Shown here in pieces: positions 32,436 to 42,030 of a stretch of 64,000 bases of DNA (position 1 is its first letter; each line of letters starts with the position of its first letter). This DNA is from Hyaloscypha bicolor E. Lineage: Eukaryota; Ascomycota; Leotiomycetes; Helotiales; Hyaloscyphaceae. Where the stretch lies: positions 1,485,542 to 1,549,541 of the forward strand of contig NW_020194519.1 of the NCBI RefSeq assembly GCF_002865645.1. Reading direction: 5' to 3'. Under the pieces are notes generated by a model. The model searched no databases, was not told the DNA's origin, and saw only the letters and a list, made by a program, of their open reading frames with translations. A program made the position numbers and the translations under genes.

Positions 32436-33557
32436 CTTAGATTATTGAATGAAAGAATTTTGATTTTTTGAATGGGGTGAGGACCCGGGGGGCTGGGAGG
32501 GAGATCTGGAGATATAGTAATGGGTAGATGGCGGCGGCCAAGCTGATTGATGGTCCGAATAGGAAAGTGGAGTAGTTAGTAAGCACTTGCGTGGTCGCCG
32601 ATGGTGGCGAAAACTACACAAGGATGCAATGACAATCCACTAGGATGAGTGATAGAGCTAAACGGCAGGAGGATTTATATGTACGTGAGGTCGAAGCCAG
32701 AATTCGCTATGGCCTGATCACCGCAGCGTGAATACACTGAACGGCGTTCACATCCAAAAACTAACTTCTGGTTCTCAATTTCCTGGACCCCTGAAGGAGT
32801 TGGAAGCGATGTGAAGCGAATCAAGGCAGAACCCGTTTTTATTCACTCGAGCGGAGATCTCATTGTATAGTGCCAAAGCACGTTGGAACATTGAAGCGGC
32901 ATGCAACAAAACTCGGCTTCTGGGGTTTACTCTCCACTCCTCAAAAAACCTCAATGCCCCAAGAAACTTTTGGAACATTGTTTCGATATGCTACACAACG
33001 GCCCTACCTTCACAAGTCCAAATTCACTCGAGTTCGTGACCTTGGAACTCTCAATGTCCCAGAACCTTTTGAAACATTTGGTGCGATGTGGAACAGAACA
33101 CCCTTTCCACTATTCGCTATTCACTTTCTTCCTATGTCATCAGATGAAAGGCCACTTCTCGTCTCTGAATATGGACGGAAAAGCTCACGATGCGCAACAA
33201 ATCCTTCAGGACTGAAATCTACTTGGATCGGGGTGTGAAATTCCCACTTCTTGAGCTCGACCCTTTTAGCAACCTTGCTACGTGTTTGGGACAACGAGCT
33301 CACTCCAAAATAAACTTCTATCGTGCTCTGCTCGAAACCAAGTGGGAAAAGAGAATATATACGTTTCAGTGGAAGGAAGCGGCAAGGCTGTTGAGAATTG
33401 GAAACTCTCTTAACCCTCGTGGTCTTCCAGAGCTGGTGGAGATCGCACGCAATTGCCCAAAAGAGGACTGGATGTTCAAAGCATTCATTCTTGCTCATCG
33501 CTCGTATCTCATATCTCATTTCCGCCACCCTCAACCCCTCCCCCCCACAGAGCAAAT
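32436..33557. other. Spacer with three degenerate direct repeats
   Basis: Three similar segments begin near 32883, 32972 and 33071 (GGAACATTGAAGCG, GGAACATTGTTTCG, GAAACATTTGGTGCG), each followed by a similar stretch ending in ACAAAAC, ACACAAC or ACAGAAC. The spacing is about 90-100 bases. A plus-strand frame at 33190-33675 reads protein-like (GLPELVEIARNCPKEDW) but has no known domain and overlaps the aldehyde dehydrogenase 3' end, so it is not called. Confidence 0.35.
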
Positions 33558-35181
33558 CTACTCCCCAGTCATATTAACATGCACAGCCTTAATCTGCGTA
33601 TACCCCGCGAGCCCCGCCTCCCCAAGTTCCCGCCCAATACCACTCTGCTTCACGCCCCCAAAAGGAATCCTGTAATCCGAATCATTACTCGAATTAATCC
33701 ACACCATGCCCGCCTCGATCCTCTTCGCCACCCTATGCGCCCTCGTGATATCCTTCGTGAAGACTGCGCTGCCAAGACCGTAGGTAGTATCGTTCGCCAT
33801 CTCCAGCGCCTCCTCCTCGGTCTTGAAGCTAGCAATCACGACGAACGGACCGAAGACCTCTTCGCGGAAGATCTTCATGCTGGGCTTTACACCCGTGAAG
33901 ATTGTCGGTGTGATGAAGAAGCCTTTCCCAGAGGGGGAGCCCTTGGTGAACGCCTCGCCGCCAGAGACGAGCGTGGCGCCTTCTTCTTTGCCGGCTTTGA
34001 CAAAGCCTAGGACGCGCTCGTACTGCGCTTTCGTGACTTGCGGGCCCTGGAAGGTGGTCTCAGCGAAGGGGTCGCCGACGACGGAGAGCTCGGCGACTTG
34101 CTTTTTGAAGGCTTCGACGAAGTTGTCGTAGAGTGAGTCTTGGACGAGGATGCGGGAGGTTGCGGTGCAGATTTGGCCTTGGTTGGACATGATGCCTTTG
34201 AAATATTAGCAAGTTTAAAAGGTCCTTTTTTTTTAGGTTTAGGAGGGAACATACCGATATGAGACCATTTCACCGCCTGCTCTAAATCCGCATCATCGAA
34301 GACTAGTAACGGTGATTTTCCACCTGTCTCCAAGGTGATATTCTTCATTGTACCAGCAGCCATCTTCATAATCTCCTTTCCGGTAGCAGTGCTTCCCGTG
34401 AAAGCAATCTTATCGATATTCACATGGGTAGCAATAGCCGCACCCGCTACTCGTCCAACACCATTCAGAATATTGATGACACCAGGCGGGAACCCAGCCT
34501 CCTTAATCAGATTCGCTAAGTAGAGAATGCTCAACGGTGTCTGCTCAGCAGCCTTCATCACAATCGTATTCCCGCAAGCCAGTGCAGGTCCCAGTTTCCA
34601 AGCCGCCATCGCAAGCGGATAGTTCCACGGAATAATCTGTCCGCAGACACCGACCGGCTCGCGGATCGTGTATGCGAACTTCGCTGGCCCGGTGTCGATG
34701 ACCTGGCCGTGGATCTTATCCGCATATCCACCATAGTACTTCAGTACGCCAACTACCTCCCCCACATCACCGAGAGAGTCTCCGTATGGTTTGCCGTTGT
34801 CCCATGTCTCGATCGTGGCTAGTGTGTCTGCGTGCTTGGCGACGAGGTCAGAGAGGACCATCATCAAGTTGCCGCGATCCGTGGGGGACATGTCGCGCCA
34901 TGAGGGGTCTTTGAATGCCTTGCGGGCTGCTGCAACGGCGGTGTCGACATCGTCCACGCTAGCGGCGTAGACGGAGGTAATATCGGATTCATCGCTGGGA
35001 GAGTGTTAGCAATATTTTGGATGTTGGGGAAATTGGGAGCTTGGTCAGCTTACGTGGGATTGATAGAGGTAATCTTCTTTCCATCGCTGCTCTTCACCCA
35101 CTCGTTGTTGATGAAGAGGCCGGTTGGCTGGGTGTACTTCCTGCCATTGGGAGCAGTAAGCTCAATGGAAAGATCGGACAT
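33558..35181 (-). CDS. NAD(P)-dependent aldehyde dehydrogenase
   Basis: Oxidises aldehydes to acids. Exons in translation order: 35054-35181, 34255-34994 and 33558-34195, with two 59-base introns; 501 residues. Seen: VCGQIIPWNYPLAMAAWK, the Rossmann FTGSTATGKEIMK, the catalytic-Glu motif LETGGKSP near residue 265, the catalytic-Cys motif GQICTATSR near residue 298, EEVFGPFVVI and the C-terminal IPFGGVKQSGIGRE. This is the class 1/2 ALDH family, like AldA, which oxidises acetaldehyde in ethanol catabolism; that role is inferred from family. I chose ATG 35181 (MSDLSIEL) by length. The frame stays open upstream to ATG 35412, and that extension ends in RSFSSTRK like a mitochondrial presequence, so a longer form is possible. 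Confidence 0.93.
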
Positions 35182-36518
35182 CTTTCTCGTAGAGCTGAAG
35201 GACCGTGAGAACGATATCTCGAGCTTGATGGCTTTGTTTGTACAGAATGGCCGGAGAGGCGAGGAGATTGATAAGTGAGACAATGAAGATTCACTGAGCT
35301 TGTGAAACACAGTCCTGCGGAGATGTGCTGGCAGAGGTAGAAGTTGTTGGTACATCAGAATCAGAAGTAGATGTGAGGTCACGCAGGAGAAGGTTTTATG
35401 CCGGCATATCAAAGGTGGGTGCTTGCGGATGGTCGAGAATAGCTTCCCCAGAGGGCAAGGCGCAAGATGACGTTCGAGCTTTGGGCCTATCAGTTTTCGG
35501 TGATAGGATAAACTTGCCTATTCGAGACTAGCATGCATTGCCCCGCAAGAGCTCCGCGTCAGAAATGTTGTAGAGCTTCAATATTTCAAATTGCCACGAC
35601 CATCGGACAGTTCAAAGGCTGTAATATAGAAGATAGCAGGAGAAATATTGTTGAAGACCACTTCTAATGGATACCACGTTGAAGTAGCAGCACTCGGCCC
35701 TTGCAATATCGGATGAAAGCTGTTCCATCATCCAAGCTACCCCTCACTGCACGTGATGAAATCAATACAATCAACGCTTCAAGTAATCTTGGCAAAAATA
35801 CGAGTGTATTGTCTGCGCCTGCAGATGCAGAATGCCTCCCAAACTCCCAAACATAACACTTACACCGTCTTCGTACAGTACAGTCTGATTTTTATATACC
35901 CGTCCGTTTCCAATCTTTACAACCCGTTAAATGCTTTCTTCCACTCTTGATCCGATCCGGTCCAGCCCAGTCCAGTTTTTGTCCTCCTCTCCCACCTCAA
36001 AAGCACAAATGCCACACCAACCAAGACTCCCGCTGCCGAGCCCCAAGAACACCGTCCCCTCTCCGTGCAGTGCAAAGCATCCCACCACACAAACTCCGTG
36101 CTCAAACGCAAGATACAACAACAACAAACGCAACAAAAACAATAAGACATGCTTGAGAAGAAAATAGGTATATCCAGATAACACTAAAATGGTATGCGCC
36201 TCCAGGGGTATAAACTCGCTATCCGGGGTCGGGAGAATAATATATGACGTCGGTCGCCCAACAATGCAGCTCTTCTGATGCGCTCGTTCATGAATGACTG
36301 GGAAATCGAAATCGAGAAGGAAAAGGTAGAATACACAAAGTAGATACAGCAGGTGATGTCCGCCGAGGGACAGCTGTCGTTGGTCTCGCTCGCTTAGCAA
36401 GACTATGTTTGTCGGGATGTCGTCAAAGGTGGTACGAAGATAGGAAAGGCGTCGTGCAAGCGAAATATGATGTACTGTTGATCCATCACAACCCGGTCGC
36501 TCCTACTGGGCTATTGGA
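35182..36518. other. ALDH upstream region and bZIP 3' region
   Basis: ALDH promoter and leader (with an open extension of its first exon to about 35412), followed by AT-richer DNA and the 3' flank of the bZIP gene. Short frames on both strands between 35917 and 36400 lack any domain. Nothing else was recognised. Confidence 0.45.
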
Positions 36519-38306
36519 TCATTGTCGTCGTCCGCCCTCCCCAGGCCATCCTCGCTCGAAAGGACCCCGCGAGTAGGGGTCATAGGGCGGTGGAGGCCCT
36601 GCCGTCGTCGCAGGGGGAATGCTGGTGCTCGTTGTCAGGGGAGCAGCCGTGTTATCGATCCGCAGGGGGGGAAGACTCGTCGGTCCCTGACCAGGCCCCG
36701 GAGGGTACCCAGATGCTTGAACAGGTGGTAACGTCGAGGCTGGGGGTAGTGAGTAAGGCGGTAAGCTGGTGAAGTCGCCCTGAGCGTCTGTCCTTCGCCT
36801 TCTTGGTGCCCGTTCGGAAGTGCTCTCAGGGGCTTGAAATCCCATCTGCGAAGGTGGAAGCGGAGGTGGAGGATTTCCCATTTGGGACATCGACCCCTGG
36901 AACGACCCAGGCCGCATGCTTTGCGGACTTGGAGGGGCTTGCATGACCAGGTGTCTCATGTCGGGAGTCCTGTAAACCACATCACGAAAACGGTCTCGCT
37001 CGGCGCGGTAAAAGTCCCTTTCCTGCTCCACCTCCCTGACCTTTCGCTCCAATTCTCTCGTTTGCTGCTGAAGCTTCTCGATATTACTATTAGCCTCCTT
37101 CTCTTTCTCCTTTCGGCGTTGACGAAATCGCGCTGAGGCTCCTGCGTTGCGCGCGCGCTTTTCGTCAGCTAACCGCGATGCTTGGTGCACATCCACAGGT
37201 ACATGATACGTGCCTACGGGCGTGCTGAAAGTCAGGACATGAACGGGATCTGATGCTGACGCCTGCCTTGAGCTGCCTGCACTGCCCTGGAGACCGCTGC
37301 CTTCTGTCTGGGGAGCTGGAGCGCTGTACGGACCTTCAGGTTGTCCCGTCGGCCCTTGAAATTGCATGCCACCTCCTTGCTGCTGCTGCTGCTGCACCAT
37401 CGAGGTTCCATACGACGAACCCGGATAATAAGATGTGGTGGTTTGCGGCGTTTGTCCACTTTTGTAGAGAAACGAAGCCGGGGATGCCTGGCTTGACGAA
37501 GGATTGTGTGATGAGGCTGAGATGGAGGGACTGGTACTTTGCGAGGCTGGTGCTCGTCCAGGAGCCTGCATGGTGCTCCCACTTGCTCGTCGTGGGGCGA
37601 TGGTTGGAGTTGAGGCTGATTGTGGGAAGCCATACTGCTGCTGCTGCTGCTGCTGAGGTTGCCCTGGAGGAGTGGGCATGGGAGGGACTTCAGATGCTGG
37701 GGATGGACCAGGTTCTGCTGTGTAAGGCCGTCCTCTTGATGGTAAGAAAGGGGACCGCTGTGCATCGATCGTCGCGGGGCTCGTACCCCTTCCAGAGCTG
37801 AACGTACGAGATGGAGATCTTGCTGTTAAAATTCGGCGATTTCTAGGATATGGCGCACTGTAGGCCTCCGTTGTAGGGGGAGTGCTTGAGGGGGGTTGTT
37901 GGCCTGAGAATGGATGTGCTGTCATTCCTACTGGGCTGGCTCTAAACTGGGAAGCTGGTCCAACAACTGGCGACTCGGTAGCAGCTTCACTGAGACGACG
38001 ACGGCTCGAGTGCCCGCTGGCCTCGGATTCCGCTGGATTCAACATGGAGTGAACGCCTAGATCTCTAGATGGGCCCGATGATCTCCAATCTTCTCCGGAT
38101 GGCGCAGGTTGGGCAGCACGAGCATGTTGTGGGGACGACTGGAGCTGCTGAGGATATCCCCGACTTTCAGGCTCTTGCTGATGCCTTTCTCCCTGTCGTC
38201 CCCCCGGTGGAGGGTCATCTCGAAGCTGCACCGGCGGTAGAGTAATCCTTTGGCCATCGGGAGGCGAGCGAGATGCAGGACGAGACGCAGGAGGCCTCTG
38301 CGACAT
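36519..38306 (-). CDS. bZIP transcription factor
   Basis: DNA-binding regulator of 595 residues from ATG 38306. The basic region RNAGASARFRQRRKEKEKE (near residue 400) is followed by heptads with Leu or other hydrophobics (IEKLQQQTRELERKVREVE, then DFYRAERDRFRDVV). The rest is low-complexity Pro/Ser/Gln, including two Gln tracts, as in many fungal activators. The target genes are unknown. The start is uncertain: the frame is open without an ATG from 38306 back to TAA 38619-38621, and this upstream part reads protein-like (GKAPEVLEKGYADFVFKL). A 5' exon may therefore be joined somewhere here. A possible intron (GTAAGT..GATCAG, 57 bases, a multiple of three) ends just before the chosen ATG. Confidence 0.87.
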   Translation of the reverse strand: MSQRPPASRPASRSPPDGQRITLPPVQLRDDPPPGGRQGERHQQEPESRGYPQQLQSSPQHARAAQPAPSGEDWRSSGPSRDLGVHSMLNPAESEASGHSSRRRLSEAATESPVVGPASQFRASPVGMTAHPFSGQQPPSSTPPTTEAYSAPYPRNRRILTARSPSRTFSSGRGTSPATIDAQRSPFLPSRGRPYTAEPGPSPASEVPPMPTPPGQPQQQQQQQYGFPQSASTPTIAPRRASGSTMQAPGRAPASQSTSPSISASSHNPSSSQASPASFLYKSGQTPQTTTSYYPGSSYGTSMVQQQQQQGGGMQFQGPTGQPEGPYSAPAPQTEGSGLQGSAGSSRQASASDPVHVLTFSTPVGTYHVPVDVHQASRLADEKRARNAGASARFRQRRKEKEKEANSNIEKLQQQTRELERKVREVEQERDFYRAERDRFRDVVYRTPDMRHLVMQAPPSPQSMRPGSFQGSMSQMGNPPPPLPPSQMGFQAPESTSERAPRRRRTDAQGDFTSLPPYSLPPASTLPPVQASGYPPGPGQGPTSLPPLRIDNTAAPLTTSTSIPPATTAGPPPPYDPYSRGPFERGWPGEGGRRQ

Positions 38307-39520
38307 CGAGTCCTGATCCCCTAACCCTGGACGGTCCCGAGGACCGGCACATTGACGTTTCCCACTTACTTCCCAACTCTGTCGATAGCTGTGAAGCTTG
38401 AATACAAAGTCAGCGTAACCTTTTTCGAGCACCTCTGGGGCTTTCCCCGGGAATCGTGTTAGTTTTGGCGAAGTCCGTGGACCGTCTGCAAAAGCAACAA
38501 ATGGTGGGTTCTCGCGCAACGGCCGATTCAAAAGTTCTGGTACAGCCAGAGCGAATGTGGGATTGGGCTTGCCAATAAGGCTTCCCAGCGAGCGGTGAAG
38601 GGGCAGCGCTGCACCAGCTTATTGGTATTCTGAGCTAGGTGGCTCACAGTATTTCGTTTTATCGTCCAGAGCGGAGCATTGTTTGTGCGCCGCACCGAGA
38701 CTTATAAAGTGACTTATTTTCTTGTTCTTGCTGCTGCGCGTGTGTGAATGTTTGGCAGGGGTGGTCGCCGGCGTTGGATGACAATGGAGGAGCCTGCGTC
38801 TATCTACACTATCGAAAGACTTCTGAAAGCAGCTGATCACTGTACCACCAGGTCACTGGATGTCAGTTGCTGTGCGTGCGATTGGGAGGACCAGTGGTAG
38901 GAGCAGCTCCAGAGAACCTACAGAGAGTGGGGAGCGGTCCAGCTAGACGGACCACTCATGAGCTTCAAGAGCGGTCAAGACTCGCGAGTGGTTGGGGAAA
39001 ACAAATAGACTGAGGAAGAGTAAGACTCTGCGCGGTCGAATTCTTGTTACAGGCTGGCGAGGGAGCCCGTCACAGGAGATCGTGTCTGTTGGATGGCTGA
39101 GGGTTGTTTGTTGCTGATGACGCTTTTAGCTTTCCGCAGAAGCTGCTCACCAGCAGCAGCAGCGCAGCAGCAGCAGCAAGCATTATTCTTTCTGCACGGG
39201 AACCCCCAAGCTTTTTGGGTCACCTTTCGATGGGAGCCAGGTCCACGCCATGCCCACAGACGCGCTCACCGTCCCAGCACCAAAGAGATCATACAGTCCA
39301 GGGTTGACGAAAAAGGGTGGGTCTCTTGAGAAGAGCGAGCTGGGGTGCGTGGAGGCTGCAGCCGGTGGTTGCAGCAGCCAAGGTACCGGGGCCAGCATGT
39401 GCTGCGATAATTCCTGGCATGGGGTCATTGGGGCCATGAGCAATGGCTGGCTGCTAGGCCGAGAGGCTTTGTTCCCACTCCCCAGGGCCCGAGGAACTTT
39501 GTGGTGGAGGGGCCGCTTTG

Positions 39521-39523
<3 letters not shown>

Positions 39524-39578
<55 letters not shown>
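39524..39578 (+). repeat. Homopolymer run of 55 G
   Basis: Fifty-five consecutive G on the plus strand, directly followed by a purine-only stretch to about 39600. Such a run can form G-quadruplexes on this strand. Long pure G runs are rare in genomes and hard to sequence, so the exact length is unreliable. Confidence 0.9.
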
Positions 39579-39579
<1 letters not shown>

Positions 39580-42001
39580 GAGGAGGAGGAGGAGAGAGGT
39601 GGAAGGGGGAAGGGGGCGGTGGTGGAAGAGTGGGCCCAAGGCGGAAGGCGGGAGACCATGCGCACCGGCACCGCGCACCGCTCTCTGCGCAGCGCAGACT
39701 CGGACCCTTGTGTATCACGTTATATTATGGGGACCGGGCCCCCGCTGGGGCTGGGTGCTGGAGTGGAACACTGGAAACAGCCTGATGGAACGGCCTGATG
39801 GAACGGCCTGCAGCTGGCGGTGACGAGTAAGAAGAATCCCAGGGCAGGGCTGCCTACCCATTGGTGATAATTTGCTGCTTTGGGCCTTTTCACTCTCCTC
39901 CTGCTTCCTCCAGGGCCCCAAACTCGCTCCTCACTCGCTCGGCGCAAGCACAACCGTTAGCCAGCACTGCAGCAGGCTCCAGCAGGCCCCAGCCGACCCA
40001 GCAGACCCAGCAGCGAAATTGCGCCTCCGCCTGATGACAGCCAGCTGCCCGGCCAGGCCAAGCCAGGTACCGGTGCCGCCTCAATCTCCAGCGCCGTCAC
40101 AAGTCACTCAGCTCCAGGCCAGGCTGAAGGGAGGAGGGAAGGCCGGAAAGCAGAGGAGCGATCCTCTTGGTGCGAATGGGCATAGCATTGGTGATCGATG
40201 TGAAGGAGGCTGGACTGGAGATGAACAGGACTGCGACTTTGGCGTTGCTGGCGCACACCACGAACGCCCTGCAATCAATCACGCACAGCACAGCACAGTA
40301 CTGGACGGCACCCAGTGCGTCACTGGGGACTAGTCGTTGCTAAATTGGCGGTGCTTCTCCCGCGCTCATCTTGATGCCATGCATGCCCTGCATAGATTAC
40401 ATGCTTGATCTGTCGCTGGCGAGTGTATCGCACTGCAGTAGTATCCGCCGCCTGCAGGAAGAACTGGTTTGTTCGGGACCGTTCCCTTTCCCAACTGGCG
40501 AGGGGCCAGGCACTGACTACAAAACGGTCCTGGATCCGCTGCATCAAACTGCAGGTGGGTGTGGAGACCTGCACGAACAGAACAGCTGCAGTTGCCTCGC
40601 GTTGAGCTTTGGTAGTGATTCCCAGCCAATGGGCCAGCTCAGCTGGTGCAGGGCGACCATAAGCATGGAGAACTGAGGACGAGGCTTCAAGCGTCTTCTC
40701 CACCGCAAGGATCTGGCGAACCATGTTCTCTGCCCAGGCTGTTCTTTTCTTCTGGACGCCTTCCCCGAGAGCTTGCCGGCCGTCGGGCTTTGAGCTGGTC
40801 CTGGTGAGCCAGCATGCAAAATGAGGAGAAACACACGCTGCACTGCTGCACTGCTGAGTCCTTTTTCTTGGGCTAGGGCTTCATACGTGTGAAACCGAGA
40901 CCTCTCAGCAATAATTTCCAGCCCTGCAAGAATTGTTCCCTTGTCAGGATTCGAATAACTGCCACCAGCAGGGTTGTTGGAAATGCTCAGTCCGGAGTCA
41001 AGTCAATTTAGCTTGATCCCAGGAGTCCACGAGAACCCAGGTTGCACCCTTGCCGGCTTACCCTTGGGGCAACGCCGTCAAGAAGATGCACAGGAACAAC
41101 TGCAGCATGATGTCGGAGAGCCCGGCTCACAAATGCCCCAATGCCAACGTTTCGAGGAGGTGCTTTTTAAGTCTAGATACTATACCGTATTTCTTCTTGC
41201 ACGAAGCAATTCTCGGTTTGCCTAGTACGTCAATTCTCTGGAACGCTCAGCTCCTCCTACCTTTAACTTGATTTGCCCGCAATAGAATACTGTAAAATGA
41301 TCTTGCATCCATGTCCATATAACTTCGGGTGTGTGTTCGTTCTCGGCTCGACCCACACCGCAACCTTTCCCTTTCATAGTTCATACAGACGCGTAGCGTC
41401 CACCCTTCGTTAAGCAGGTCCGTACCGATGAAGCGGCAGCAAGATGAGCTGCAGGAGCGCCTGCTGCACACTGATAAGTCTGACATCCTTGGCAGACCCC
41501 GATTGGGATTTCCAGAAGGCCGGAACCCTCGTTCTCAAGTCGTTCAGACAAACCTCCGAGGCCGATTCCCGACATTTCTTCATGGATCTAGATCAATTAC
41601 GCAAGGAATGCATCGGACGACAACCTTCTTCAAAGCTTCCACCCGTGAATGCCAACTTGGATTTATATTAGAGTAGTCATGCGCAGCACCACCTGCCGCT
41701 GAGGATAATGTTTGGGATTTCTTCCGCCAATCCATACTGGACTTCGGTGCATCGCGGCCCAAAGTGCCATCCCCAGGCATCCGTACCTGACGCGAAGATC
41801 TTGCTGCATCCAAGTCCAAATGTAGATCTATGGAAAGGGAAAGCGGATCCAGCACTCCCGAAACCTGATTCCTCAACCACCGTGCCTTTTCTGAGTCTTC
41901 TCAAGGGTGCTCGGGAAAAGTCTCGAAGCTCACTGTCTAGCTGTAGAATTGGTGACGATCGCGGTGGGGAGAGCTGTCCCTTTATGATGAAACGCTGAAG
42001 A

Positions 42002-42030
42002 TGTGATTTGGTGTGATTTGGTGTGATTGA
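42002..42030 (+). repeat. Short tandem repeat, 10-base unit
   Basis: The unit TGTGATTTGG (circularly permuted) occurs almost three times in a row, the last copy diverging to TGTGATTGAG. This is a minor microsatellite-like feature of no evident function. Confidence 0.6.

Noticed and set aside
33190..33675. 161-codon plus-strand frame next to the ALDH gene
   Set aside because: Part of it reads protein-like, but its 3' third is antisense to ALDH coding sequence and no homologous motif is recognised.
34196..34254. Read-through of the second ALDH intron giving a Lys/Pro/Ser-rich tail
   Set aside because: The intron has proper splice sites and its removal restores the conserved segment up to the catalytic cysteine.
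39250..39798. 182-codon frame across the poly-G run
   Set aside because: It is open mainly because G runs encode polyglycine and cannot contain stops; flanking parts have no family features.
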